A DNA stretch of 64,000 nucleotides from Trichostrongylus colubriformis (Eukaryota; Nematoda; Chromadorea; Rhabditida; Trichostrongylidae): NCBI GenBank assembly GCA_963978905.1, contig OZ022257.1, positions 8,330,509 to 8,394,508 of the forward strand, read 5' to 3'. Within the stretch, counting starts at the first letter, position 1, and each line of letters opens with the position of its first letter. Under the pieces are notes generated by a model, which saw nothing but the letters and a program-made list of their open reading frames with translations, had not been told where the DNA came from and did no database searches. Below, in pieces: positions 49,989 through 61,759 of this stretch. A program made the position numbers and the translations under genes.

Positions 49989-50173
49989 AATAGGAAAATT
50001 GACAAAATCAGTTACATCTTCCGGTCTTCCGGTCATGTAGATTCCGATGCCAAGGATAAATATTTCAAACGTTAAACTGGTAAATGTCCGATATCTTCTT
50101 GACGGTATTCCACCCTTCAAGATCGTCGCAACAGCGACTAGACGCTCCACACTCGACGAAAATTTAATTATTT
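49989..50173 (-). pseudogene. Lone serpentine-receptor-like exon
   Basis: An acceptor (TTAGTTTCAG) opens and a donor (ATT|GTGAAT) closes a 185-nt block open in one frame, encoding SSVERLVAVATILKGG then RRYRTFTSLTFEIFILGIGI. The ER followed by a basic loop and a hydrophobic segment resembles the helix 3 end to helix 4 region of nematode chemoreceptors. No partner exon was found: continuing the strand leads into the Sre gene antisense. It ends 11 nt after the Sre stop codon. A relic of a lost receptor is more likely than a working gene. Confidence 0.4.
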
Positions 50174-50538
50174 CTGAAACTAATGCCCCAGGCTGAAAAT
50201 ATCGTAGCCTACAATTTTTCGCGGTTTGAATATAGAAAATGACTCTGGATACAAATAACTTGAAGATGTTTTTTCTTTCATAAAAGTGCCACTACGCTCA
50301 CCGAGGATGACCTTCTGCTCGTAAAAGTGCTATTGTGATTACTGAATATTCCTCTAGGAGTGTGATGTCAGTACAATCAAATCATAGGCATTTCGTTCCG
50401 TTATCTCAAGAGATAGCCGGCAAAGTGACCGCTACGGTTGTTTGACTGCTTAAGAGGATTGGCACTTCATCATCTCGACTTAATTTGCAGACACCAGGTC
50501 TGTGCATCATGCAGAATAAGAAAGTTTGTTGAGGCTTT

Positions 50539-50709
50539 GGCCGCGTTCATACTTTGCGGTGCCGGCAAAAAAGCGTGCCAGTGTGTCTGCGTCTTCGCCT
50601 ATGCCACTCTGCCTCGTTGCTTGCATCATCTCAGCATCTTCGGCATGTCACTCTCCTCGCTGTCTGTGAACGCAGTCACGCCCAGCAGGCGCTGAGCCTG
50701 AAAGCGGCC
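50539..50709. mobile_element. Harbinger-like MITE between the two receptor genes
   Basis: GGCCGCGTTCATACTTTGCG at the left and TGAAAGCGGCC at the right, with GTGAACGCAGTCACGCCC inside; a classic family copy of about 171 bp. Confidence 0.7.
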
Positions 50710-50971
50710 CAACGCCGTGATCTACTCAGACCGCCCTGATGCGCATCTCCGAAGCCGCCTCTAGTGATTTTATGGAAAACCTCAAAGCTTTTCGAAACAT
50801 AATTTCCTTATAGTTTTCGTTTCTGTTTCTCAACTTGAATTCCAAAAGCCGAAACAAGATCGCATATGTTACGGAAAAAATAACGGTCATTGTTACACTC
50901 CGAAAATTCGACCAACATAACCACGTCTCGAAGATTTATTCATTAAAAATGACTAGCTTATTCTACAATCT

Positions 50972-53900
50972 CTATTGAGCTGGAGCACTTACAGTAACAA
51001 CATTTGTAGATTGTGACACCCCCTTATTCGTGCACGGAAAAGCTTCTTTTCTGATCTGAAAATGCATATTAATGTGTTGAACTTTGCATTGGAGAACAAT
51101 TTACATACCGTTGGGAAGAGGATCAGGAGGATCCAAGGATTCCCACACGTTGCAATCAAGATGCCTAAAAAAATCAAGCTTTCAACTTCATTGAGGCTAC
51201 AAGCTTCTAACGTTTTGAATGCGGAAGAAATTCAATCCACGCTCTATACGCATCACGTACCCATACAGTAGAACGCTCGATATTTTACCAGCTTCGAGTG
51301 TGATTATTGCAAATATTTTGCATTCTTACACAATTCGAGTTAGTGCATTCTTGCATAATTCCGACGAGTTCAACTATGAATCGAAAGCAGTGGGTACGCA
51401 CCCTTACTTTGCTTATTAGTCAAAATGAAAGCAAGTTTGATTACGTGGATGGAAAACAGTGATAAGCAACCGAAAACTGGCAGGATAGAGTACTCTGTTA
51501 GTTTTTAGAGCTGTTTTAGCTTACCTCATAAATGCGACCTAAGGCCACGTTCATACTCAGCGTCGGCGAGGCGTGGTGCGTCCACAGGCAGTGAGGCAGA
51601 GTGGTACGAGGAAGGTATAGAGACGACGTGGGCAACGAGGCGGGTGGCATAGGCGAAGGCGAAAAGGCTCGCATTCATGCTCTGTCGCAGGTACGGCAGA
51701 GTATGAACGCAGCCTAACTCACCGGAAAATGTTACACTTTAGGCGTGCTCCCGCTGATGGGCTCATTTCGACAACGAGGCGGACCAGAGACCCTTTTGAG
51801 ATTATTTTGCAGTTTTTCTCAAATACCTTGCCTTCCCGCTTTTCCTGAACACCTCACCATTTCCCACATTGCTTCGTAGTTGCTCCTCGCGCTACCAAAA
51901 TTTTTTTTGTCCAAAAATGTTCCTGTACCTAGGAATGTTTGGAAGACAATGTAACATTGAGCATATGTGATTTCAGCGCCGCTTAAAAGGTTTTTTTCTT
52001 GAAGCAGCGTCCACATCTCTGTAGTACCCTTCATTTGTCACTCACATGCACTGTACTGAAATTGCTCAAAAACCATACTCTGAATACTATATCAAGCGCT
52101 AGCGCTATAATAGGGAGTGAGTTATGTAGAAGTTTGCACACGATTCTTCTTCAAGGGCTCGTATGTTTCAGTGGCATCTCGATTCAAAAGCCCGTTACTG
52201 GTATGAGTAATCAGCAGGTCCGAGGATAGTATACCAGAACCGCACCATCTCCGTCGCGCAAGCCTGCTGATTCTTGCCTCTGTAGACAAGCTTAGATCGC
52301 TTTCATACTTTGCGGTACTGGCGGCGACGGCGGCACTTTTGCAACGAGCCCTGTTTGAAACGCCCGTCCAAATCATGCTACAGTACGATGATTGCGGCAA
52401 GAGCCCGCACAAATCCTTGCTTTAGTTCGGCAGTATGCCGAGAATCTCACCACAGATTTGCGCGGGCTCTCGTCACGATCCTAATTCTGTGGCATCGTTC
52501 GCTGGAGCTTTAAAACAGAGCGGGTCGCCAGAGTGGCGTGTTCATACTCTGCGGTACCGGCGGCAGGGCGTGGTTGTGTGTCTCTGAGTCTTCGCCTATA
52601 TCACCCTGCCTCGTTGCCTGCACCGTCTCAGCACCTCCCCCGTGCCAATCTGTCTCGCTGCCTGTGAACGCAGCCACGCCCTGCCGGCGCTGAGTTGGAA
52701 ATGACCTTAGCGCTTTCGCCGCCGGTGCAGTGCCTAATGTTCTCATTCGTTGCTTTAGTATCACCTCCAATTCTATACCCACACTAATCAGTTACAGTCG
52801 TCTTCTGTGCACCTCACGTACAAAACCATGATGGAAGGCAGATAACCGCGGGTATGGATTCAAGACAGGATTTCATGATGGATTTCATCAGATCAGACAC
52901 TTTAACTCACCGATTCTTACTATGAAAAAATAGGCAGGTAGGGCATCATGTTTAACGGTCAAATAAGAGACATGATTCGTAATCCGCATGAGTAGCGACA
53001 AAAATGCGCCTGTAATCATTGTTTTTGTCCAATTTAAATTAAAACATAAATCAATGTATATCATACCGAATGAAATGATTAACGACGACAAGCACATCCT
53101 TGCCACAACCGATTTGGTTAGACCCTAAAACAATCAAACGTATGAAAATTCCACTTCATTGCCTGTTCTTCACCGGGATCTATTGAAAATAGATCGTAAT
53201 CTGGAATGTACCTACCGTACTTGTTTCCCTTATAATCGTAGCCACTTTGTAATAACAGTATACACAGGAAAAAAGCGTAAAGGTGGCTAGCGTGAAGGGC
53301 ACAATGATCGACAGTCCAACCCAATCAAATGTAGTGGTACCGAATTCGAAGCGCACTAGTGTCTCGTCCTTGCTTAAGTATGTCTGAAACATTTTCAATC
53401 AATGTGGATGCAGAGTACCATGCGGGACACACGGTCACTCGAAGAGTCACAACCTCACAGTAACGGGTTTTGAGTATGATTTTATAACTCATCACGAAAA
53501 CACCATTCATCTGGCCTAGGCTTTTCGGGTGTGTACCCGGGTGTATGTCATTAGGACAGGAAATTCGTGTGGTCTCGTTCAGAACGCAATGTGATGGTGC
53601 GAGCTATGGGCGCCGTCCTGGATGAGTCCTGAAGCGATTACACCTAAAAGACATGGAGTATATTGCTTCAAGACCCATCCAATACGGCGCGCATAGTTCG
53701 CACCATCGCGTCTCATACCGAATGCCTCAGAGCGGGTTTTCTGTCCTGATGGCATATATCCGTGTGTACCCTTATGTTAGAATTTCGCACCACGGTGTGT
53801 CGCCAGCGAAGTTATGCGGACGAGCCAAAGGCGCCGTATTTTTGGCTCCCAAAACGCTTATATGTGTGTGGCGCTCTCAGAATTATTGTATGATCACTGC

Positions 53901-56900
53901 AAGACCCAACTCCGGCGGTTCGCATAGCCCGCACACATCGCGTCGCACGCCTCAAGTCGTAGTGCAAAATCCCGACATAAGGTGCACACTGCCGTGACTT
54001 ATGCACGACTTCAACAGCAAGGGCGCCTCATAGTCGCGAGCCGTGCTGGTCCCGTCACGAACAATGTGCTATAGTACTTCGACGCTTCGCGAACACCCTC
54101 GCCGTCTGGTGCTGAATTGTTATCTTTCATCGCAAGGTCAGTCTCAGCCGTGTGTCTCCCGTGCAGTCGCCTCGTCTTTCTCCGCGTAATCGACGCTCCC
54201 CCGCCCTTACAACGGTCCAGCACCCCTGACGTCCGACATCTTCCCGAGGATGAGCGTAGCGGACAAGAGCAAGGGCATGGAGGTTCAAGGGAGCCACAAG
54301 GATCAAGGTAAGCATTGTAGGGGCTGGTTACCCATATACGGGGTTGCCGGAACCGCCAGTGGGCTGGTATCTCATCGCTTCCCCGTAGTTTGGCTAAACA
54401 CTGGTCTGCCCCAATTGCGTGTCGTGGTTTTCATGTAGCTGTTGTTCCGCATATGCTGTGCTATGTTCAACTATATTTGTTTGTTGCGTAGTTCATGAAG
54501 TATGATGGAGTTATGTTTTTGCGTATGCCGTTACGAAGAAATACCGGAAGAAAAGCGGAATCTTTTCAATCAATCTTGCGCGTGTAACATCTCCGCGTAG
54601 AGCAGGTGTTCTTTTGTGTTTGTGTGGTTTAGTCGCAGGGTACGTTATCGTAGAGGGAGGTTCATTCTAGTCATTTTTCTTTGTCAGCGTAGGGGCTATA
54701 TGGCCCTACTGGTACCAAGCCAAGGGGAATCCCGCATGGGAGAACGAGTGATGCGAGCGCAGATAGGAAACCTATGCAGTGTGCCGCACCGCACAAGTGC
54801 GATCCACCGGTTGGTAACCCCGGTGCGATAGCAGCTGGTGGGTTTCCTTAACACGAGGCTGTTCAACACACACCAAGGCCTCTCAATGGACTGTTTACCA
54901 TCGCGTTTCAGAATTTTTTCTATGCACCACTGTGCTCCATGCTGCTGTGATTGATGTACAATCGATTTTCAATGAACTTACCTCGAAGGGGCAAAAGGAG
55001 AAGATAGCAGCATAAGCAACAGAAACCAAGAACATTCCAAACAACCATTTTCGAATACCGCTCAAACTCCAACGATTATTGGCTATTCTGTTTCGAGAAA
55101 ACACAAGATACCGTGATATGGCAATGAATCCCTCATTCAAAATTACGAATATTTCACTACCAAAAAGTGTCATATAGTAAAATCTGAAATTATTTTGGAA
55201 AGAATGGTTCACTTCAAAATAAACATATGTATTATATTCAGGAGTACCTGGCACCGGCAGATCCAAGGCTGTAGAAAAAGGGTTGCCACATCAATGTAGA
55301 AAGCAGTTGGAAAAAAATTTGCACAAAAATTGCGGCCAGGTTCACAAAACCTGAATAAAATTGGGATTAGCTATCTGCCCAGTGGCATTCTATGTCAAGC
55401 CACGTTTATTAGTGAATGAACCTTTGATATTTCATATAAAATGTCAGTGTAATATGAGGTAGCCAACTACATACCAGTTTTTCCGAACCGACTACAGCCC
55501 TTTTTCTGAACCAACTACATGCCCGATTTTCTGAACTATCATGCAAAGGATCTCTGATTACCTTTTAATCATCATCATCATCATCATCGCTTCTCACCAC
55601 AAGATAGACGGGCTAGCACATGTATCGGATTGAGTAAAAAATCCGTGAGACAGCCACGGGCTGTTCAAAGACCCATGCTGTATCAATTGTACGTCAGAGT
55701 GGCACAATGAATTTCTCATATGGGGTAAGCGCGTGCCTGTCGAGAAGACTACAGTGGGTTAGCAAGAGGCATACCCTGTAATGTGTGCGACTACCATTTA
55801 TTTAAAGATTCAATCATCTCTTAGTACCAAGGTCAATTCGGAATTAAAGAAGCCGCTATCTCTGAGCATTGCTCAATGGCATATTAAATACTCAACTTTT
55901 TATTCATTGGAAGTTGAAGGAATCGTCCACGAAAAATGAAATCCCTTCGTTTCTACATATGTATGCTATATTTGCTTACTAAGGGCCGCATGCAAAGTTT
56001 CATACGCATGTACACGAATCCTATTGAGACAGGGCTTCCTAAATGACGGACGACGGGGTGGACGTCCGAGTAGTTTTGGGCACCAGCTGAAGAGCAAAGA
56101 AGCGACACTCACGTGGTCAGGAGCAGGGTCAAGCCTCCGTTGAGGAATCCTCAACAGGGGGGTCGTATTTGGTCCGCTAGGAGGGGGGGGGTCGTAATTG
56201 TTGAGGTAGGCAGTGATCAGCAGAATTTCTCAGGCTAAGGGTCTAAAGTGTAAGGGGAGAAGTGATTAAATTGACTAAATGGGTTCGAACCCAAAACTAG
56301 TTTAACTTAATCATCATGGAAACCTCATGCATGGCGCAATCCACAACAAAACCGGCCAGTACCAATAACTCTTTCGTTGGTCCGCTGACACCGAAACCAC
56401 GTACAGAGACAGCTCCGGAATTCACCGATAAGCCGTGGAAAGCGATATCTATTAACGGGTACCACCGTGGATGGACACTCCAGAAACAATGGGATGAAAA
56501 CTAAAAATTAGGTGATATGGACTTCTTTCATATCTTACTACGATCGCAAGTGCGTAATCTAGTGTTGGCGGCCACTATGCGGACCGGAATAACGCTTGTA
56601 TTCATTGAGAATGTGGATGAAATCCTCATGCATGGCGCATCCCACAGAAAAGCTGACCGACGCTTCTCGCCTTGCCACTAGGCCTCCGAGAGCGAAGGAT
56701 GCATACTGGAAAAATTTCAGTAAGAATGAATCGATTTTCGGGGAGATTCGTGGGAAGATCTCGCAAATTCGACGAAAAAAAGCTTTCCTCAACTGGCTTT
56801 TTCGAATTTTTCTTGCTTTATTCTGAAGATATGGCATTGCTCAGGTAGTCATTCGGAAGCGACAACCTAGCAGACCCTGCTTCACCAAAACGAACTCATA

Positions 56901-58141
56901 TGGTTAAGTTTGAAGGAAGTTATGGCCATTTCCGTGAAACACTTTGAAATTTTCCTCATCAAATCTTCATCAAGCTTCCCTCAAACTAACTTCCTTCGTT
57001 TTGAAGATATGGCATAGATCCGATAGTCATTCGAAAGCGACAACCTAGCAGACCCTGCTACCGAAACGAGCTCATATGGTTAAGTTTGAAGGAAGTTATA
57101 GTCATTTCCGTGAAACACTTCGAAATTTTCCTCATCAAATCCTCATCTGGAAACCCATATCGAGAACTAAGCAACCATTGGAGCAAGCAAGAGGCCAATA
57201 GATAGGTCTAAGGGAGTTATTAGGAAAACAGTTTACAGCTGTTTGAAAGATGGACTCTGGGTAAAGTTTGAAGTATTTCCAAAATGGAATTTAGTATGGA
57301 TACCACGCTCCATCGTGATCGCCGCGTTGCACGTCGCCTAAAACGAAATTAAAAGCCGATGATGCCCGCTTCAGATCGATTTTTTATTTACTACCCTACT
57401 CTCCTATTTTTATTTACTACTCTACTCCACGCCGATTACTCTCCTTTTGTGTATATTTCGCTGAGGCGCGTGTCAAGAATCCTCTAGCTTAGAAAATTAG
57501 TTTTTTTGAGTAGTAAACGACCATTTCGTATGATCAGATTTTTGACTTTATATAACCTAGGTATTATCCATCCAAAATAACAATAACAGACGTAAAAGAG
57601 AGGGGGGGGTCGTATTGAAACCCCCTTTTGGGGAGGGGTCGTATTTTTTGGAAATTTTCCTCATCTGGACGCTTGACCCCGGTCAGGAGTACAGGGTGAT
57701 AAGCAAATCATCAGTGGGCGCGAAAATTCGAACTGGTATTTGGCTGCTAACGGCTGTTTAAATGTTGCGGCAGAAATTCAATCGATTACTCTCTTCCAAG
57801 TTTTCAATTACTGCTTCGGGATGAAGAAAAATTCGCAGTACTTTTTTGTACTTCTATTCATGTTCTGTAACTAAAGAAAAGATTTCAAGTAAAATTAGAT
57901 TCTTGGAATTTATGTGGACGATTCCTTCAACCATGATAAATTAACTAGTGTCATCACAAGTAGGTATAGTGGATGCAATAGTAATGAATTCAGTCTCACC
58001 CAAAATAAACACGATAAAAAGGTAGCTGGATAGTTTTTCCTTGACTTTCCTTTTCAATATGGAGAACAAAACGAATTGGCAGTAAATATAAAGAACAGTC
58101 GATAGAACTAATATAACAGCCAGAATAATTTCATGAATCAT
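50972..58141 (-). CDS. Serpentine 7TM receptor, complete, class uncertain (Srv/Srx-like)
   Basis: Exons on the minus strand: 58141-58000, 55350-55248, 55183-54982, 53383-53216, 53124-52911, 51164-51109 and 51055-50972. All six junctions agree in phase (1, 2, 0, 0, 1, 0) and give 322 aa. Helix 1 starts at once after MIHE. Exon 3 carries NEGFIAISRYLVFSRNR, a DRY-like site at the inner end of helix 3. Exon 6 has ATCGNPWILLILFPT, the helix 7 NP motif, followed by IRKEAF, typical of chemoreceptor C-tails. The C-terminus ends APAQ. AATAAA lies 32 nt after the stop. The gene is convergent with the Sre gene. Introns 1, 3 and 5 are 1.6-2.7 kb and packed with mobile elements. Being a chemosensory GPCR is well supported; the class is a guess. 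Confidence 0.8.
51543..51714. mobile_element. Harbinger-like MITE, 172 bp, TAA duplication
   Basis: GGCCACGTTCATACTCAGCG and the inverse AGTATGAACGCAGCC are flanked by TAA at 51540-51542 and 51715-51717. It lies in intron 5 of the minus-strand receptor gene. Confidence 0.8.
52292..52707. mobile_element. Two Harbinger-like MITEs in the same intron
   Basis: One starts GATCGCTTTCATACTTTGCG near 52293 and seems to run to about 52500, with a GAGCCCGC...GCGGGCTC palindrome. The second, about 52533-52707, has GTGTTCATACTCTGCGGTAC at the left and GTGAACGCAGCCACGCCCTG before a degenerate right end. The boundary between them is approximate. Confidence 0.55.
53529..53771. mobile_element. Long palindromic element, about 243 bp
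   Basis: GGTGTGTACCCGGGTGTATG...TTAGGACAG at the left reappears inverted as CTGTCCTGATGGCATATATC...GTGTACCC. The inner arms GATGGTGCGAGCTATGGGCG and CGCGCATAGTTCGCACCATC also pair. A half copy is at 25430-25640. It lies in intron 3 of the minus-strand receptor gene. Confidence 0.75.
53765..53995. mobile_element. Inverted-repeat element, abutting the previous one
   Basis: GTGTGTACCCTTATGTTAGA and the inverse CGACATAAGGTGCACAC bound an interior related to 38676-38912. It shares its first bases with the end of the neighbouring element, so one may have inserted at the tip of the other. Confidence 0.6.
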
Positions 58142-59011
58142 CGCATTTATCGTCTCCTCCTATTTGTTGAACTGCCTGTCAACATACGTTAAACAGGAAG
58201 GACATCCAAGAACGATTCAGCTTAGAGTCGCAATGAGGGGCGGCGCTCTAGAGAATCGCCTGGGAGCCGTTGGAAAGCATTCTATGGCCGCGTTCATACT
58301 TTGCGCACCGACATTGGTAAAATCATGCGCCCACACGGCGGCACTCAGGGCACTCCCAGGTGTGAAGGAGAATAGCCGCTTCAGTACGACCCCCTCCCCT
58401 CTCTGCGTGTATCGAATACGACCTCCCCCCCCCCCCCCCCCAAATTTTATTGCAATGTATTCTTACTTGAAGCAAAAAGAAACACTTATTTCACATTTTC
58501 TCATGGGACTTCGCTGCGAAATACCTTCCCTTCTCATCTGCTCAATGAAAAATTAGATTCTAACGCGCTTATCGCAGACCTCTGCAGGGACGAGTGGGCT
58601 TTTGCCACGATCTTTAAACCGTAGTGTGGTTGGTTCAAGCGTTTTACAAGAGGAGCGCGTCACAGAAGTGCCGCCGTCACCGCCGGAGTTGGCGTCGGTG
58701 TGCAAAATATGAGTGCAAAAATGAAACAAAACTGAGGCTTCGATTGGAAACCTGATCAGGTCCAACAGAGCGGAAAATGTGTTTGCGACAGTCGGCGATG
58801 TGATATCGTTAACAACAATTAGTTTGCATCAACATGCGAACCGAGTGTTTGGCTCGATGATGAGCCTGATGATTCCCATTTCCTCTTCTGAGAAAGTGGT
58901 AATTGCCCACTTATTATCATAGATAATTGCTAGCGTTACAAATTGTTCTCCTTCATTTGCAGGCGTGTTTTACGATATTCTCTATGATGAAACGCTTGCT
59001 GCAGTCCCACG
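54250..59011 (+). CDS. Candidate fifth cluster member, two exons only
   Basis: Exon 54250-54307 starts with ATG, encodes a Lys-rich head (MSVADKSKGMEVQGSHKDQ) and ends at a strong donor (GTAAGC) in phase 1. Exon 58963-59011, after TTCATTTGCAG, continues in phase to GVFYDILYDETLAAVP and a GTAGGT donor. The Lys-rich start plus two Tyr motifs recall members 1 and 4. Against this, the 4.65-kb intron would contain exons 1-3 of the minus-strand receptor, and I found no convincing downstream membrane exon. It may be two unrelated fragments. Confidence 0.25.
55914..57930. mobile_element. Large element with TTGAAGGAATCGTCCAC termini, 2 kb
   Basis: The ends are 17-bp inverted repeats (55914-55930, 57914-57930). 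The left subterminal region is a diverged match to the 36563-36988 foldback element. Inside are a 62-codon frame (56316-56504), a CCTCATGCATGGCGCA motif repeated at 56325 and 56628, fragments of the TACGACCCC repeat and a 178-bp tandem. No transposase domain was recognised. It fills most of intron 1 of the minus-strand receptor. Confidence 0.65.
56824..57150. repeat. 178-bp tandem repeat, two units
   Basis: TGAAGATATGGCAT begins units at 56824 and 57002; both contain GCGACAACCTAGCAGACCCT and end in TTTCCTCATCAAATC. Identity is high by eye. Confidence 0.8.
58286..58716. mobile_element. Harbinger-like MITE broken by the TACGACCCC repeat
   Basis: GGCCGCGTTCATACTTTGCG and CACCGACA at the left, and CCGTCACCGCCGGAGTTGGC, GTCGGTGTGCAAAATATGAG at the right, match the two halves of the 45427 palindrome. 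Between them, about 58340-58620, lies a copy of the repeat seen at 549-850. This gives a clear age order. Confidence 0.6.
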
Positions 59012-59657
59012 GTAGGTAGACATCCAAATTCTCAGACGCTAGCCAAATCTGTTGCGATTATTATTTACAACTCGCTATTCTCGAGATGACCTCAGCAGAC
59101 ATCCATAAAAATCAGTAGAAGGGGTAGTTCACTTGTATCATACCCTGCACTCTTTGAACCCGACCGGTGAATGCTCTCATAAAGAAAACCGACACATAAA
59201 CGCCACGTAATTCCGATTGTGACGATAGGACAAATATCATGCTGCTATCATGCTCATTACCCTGCACCTCAGTCATTCTTCAGCAAAGTATACCCCAGTA
59301 GGCGGATTCTGTTAGGGAAGGCGGAACCTGTTATGAACTATGTCCCTCTAAATCTCAGAAGCTCGCCTTTCACCGAGAACTGTGCCACATCTAGTCTTCT
59401 TAGAACCACAGTTTTCATTTGGATGACTCAAATCATGAGTTTCGGTCTGCCCACAATACCCCCCCCCCCATCATGGTCTTTGAATTCCAGAGCCCATCGA
59501 AAATCATTCCACTTTTGTGCTTTCGCAGACCGTCTGAGTGCAAGTATCGTTTTTGGTTGATTTTAAGGATTTTAGTCGACCGACCACGCTTTCGGTTCAC
59601 TGTGGCAGTGCTTGTTGTAGATTACTTTAGTAGAAATCTTGCCAAATATCCTCTTAC

Positions 59658-60485
59658 AAGTCAAAAATGCGCTCGCTCTTCATGAAAGCATCCGCATAAT
59701 AAGTGGTAGCAATGATAAAAAGCAATAGTGGCAGTTTAATGAAAACTAGGAGAATTAAAGCGCTTTGGCCTACTTGAAAACACACCCTGCTAGAACGCAG
59801 ATGAATGAGGGACGACCGCTGACACAGAATCTCGGCTTGCCCAAATTATAAATTCAGCCCCAGGTGGTTTCCATTTTCGCGGTTGGCCTTTGATCTACAG
59901 CCTTGGAGTGTTTGCTAGAGGGAACGTTGACATAAGATCACCTGCTTCGAGCGAAATTCGAAGATATCACCTGGAAGGCATTGCCCCATCGTGCTTATCG
60001 TGGAATGTATTCATTATTTCGGTCAAAAAGTATTCGCTTTTCTGGTAGCCTGTTTTAGGACATTATAACCTACTCAGTACAATTTATTGAAACCAAACAA
60101 AACTGTCAGATTCAGCATGCTTTTATCAGTAATCACTTAACAATCAAATCCTCCCATCATGCCTTTTTGGTAACGTTGATAACGCTGAAGAGACTAATAC
60201 TTGCTGCCCGCTTGCTCGGCGCGTTGCAACTGTAATATCACTATCACAAAAAAAACGCCACGCATGCACGCCGCCACTGACTGCGGAGTGCGTGGAACAC
60301 CGAGCTCCACGACGTGTTCGGAAACTCCTCAAGACATGTTTGGCGCGCCAGAAAGACTCACTGCCATACGGAGGCCGTGAATGGGGGGTAAAATAAGGCA
60401 AATGATACTTCATCATAAAGTTCAGTATTTTTCAGAGGCAGGGTTACGAAACCGACGAGAAAGGCAATGTAGACTGGAATTAATG
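59658..60485 (-). other. Possible membrane-protein exons
   Basis: Two minus-strand blocks have splice-like edges and hydrophobic frames: 60485-60409 (LIPVYIAFLVGFVTLPL, after TTTCGCAG) and 59789-59658 (SALILLVFIKLPLLLFIIAT, ending at GTAAGA). Their phases do not join directly, so at least one more exon is needed. They might belong to a small multi-pass protein. Frames on the plus strand overlap the second block. Confidence 0.25.
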
Positions 60486-61184
60486 CTGCGAAATTCGTGA
60501 TATTCGCAAGATCGTCGTATCCTTAAATTCTATGTGAGCTTCCAAAAAAGTTGAAGTCTCACTTCGAAATTCAACCTGAGTCATGCATTCCATATGTATG
60601 TATAGTGTATATTTATTGAAAGATAAAATAAAAATTGGCAAAATATTTCTGAAATTCCCACCATAAATATATCCAAGACGATGCCCAAAATTCAAAGTTC
60701 ACAATTTTCCAAATAAAGGCTTTCAGGGTGCTACTTATCTGGGGAACCATCTTTAAGCCCGTCAGCGTTTCTGATACTGAGAAATTCCAAAAATCATAAC
60801 AAACAGCCAAGTCTGAGACATCAATCATGGCTATGTAGGCAGCTCCTTATCAGCTATCTAATGAGGCTTTAATAAAATCACATTTTATCAAGCACAAAGT
60901 CCACGTTATGTCGTTTTTTAGTGATCAGCCAGCAAGCCAAAGTGGAAAGCAACGAAATTCTGGCAGCTTCCCTGTAATCACGAAACTTCCAAATCAGAAA
61001 ATTTCCACTGAAGAAGGATATGTGAACTTTGAACGCTGACTATGAAGATCATTCCGACCTTGAAATCGTAATCAAGATCGCAACAATCGAGGATTTCATG
61101 AATTTGACAGTTCCCGAAGCCACATTTACCTAACCTATTTCGGAATTGAATACGACCTAAAAGTTTTCGCGTGAGACAATTAGA

Positions 61185-61353
61185 CAGTGAAATACTGCTG
61201 CTACATAGAAATGGAGTAAAGTGCATGACGCATTCCAGAAGAGTTTGCTCAAAAATAGTGACTATGTATCTCAGCTTTTCATTCCTATTTAACATCTTTT
61301 TTCTCTTCGAAAATAAAGTCAAAATGACCAAACAAAGGAGATTGTGCAGTGAT
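61185..61353 (-). pseudogene. Possible serpentine-receptor exon remnant
   Basis: The minus strand encodes LVILTLFSKRKKMLNRNEKL followed by RYIVTIFEQTLLECVMHFTP, resembling the end of helix 5, the basic third loop and helix 6 of nematode chemoreceptors. The upstream edge runs into a tRNA-like GGGTATCGAATCC block, and no matching exons were found, so it is probably a broken gene. Confidence 0.3.
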
Positions 61354-61759
61354 TGTGGGGCCACCCCTACACGCACGGTCCGGGTATCGAATCCGCGAAC
61401 AATGCCCGCTCAGGTCAGCCAAACTTTCCTTCTCTTATGTGTTGGTGAAAGGGTCTCAGACAGGTTCGAAAGGGTCAAAAACCTAGCACTGACATCGGCT
61501 ATTTCCTGCAAGCCATGTCAACACATTGTCGCTGTCGCTGTGAGTGCAGCTAGTGCATGCCGCATACCACAAAGAGATTGATCGTGGCCTGTATGCTTCA
61601 TTCTTTCATTATTCACCCATTAGCTACAGGACAACCGAGAAGCTTTACTGAATCTGTCTTATGGCTAAAACCTGGAAACTTCAGACTTTCAAGGTCCTTG
61701 ACAGGACACACAATTGCCTTCTAGGGATTTTAGTTTTTCTTTAAGATTCTGAAGATTAC

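Noticed and set aside
59543..59685. Plus-strand frame considered as a membrane exon for the candidate fifth cluster member
   Set aside because: The helix is weak and broken by charges, and the antisense frame is more membrane-like.
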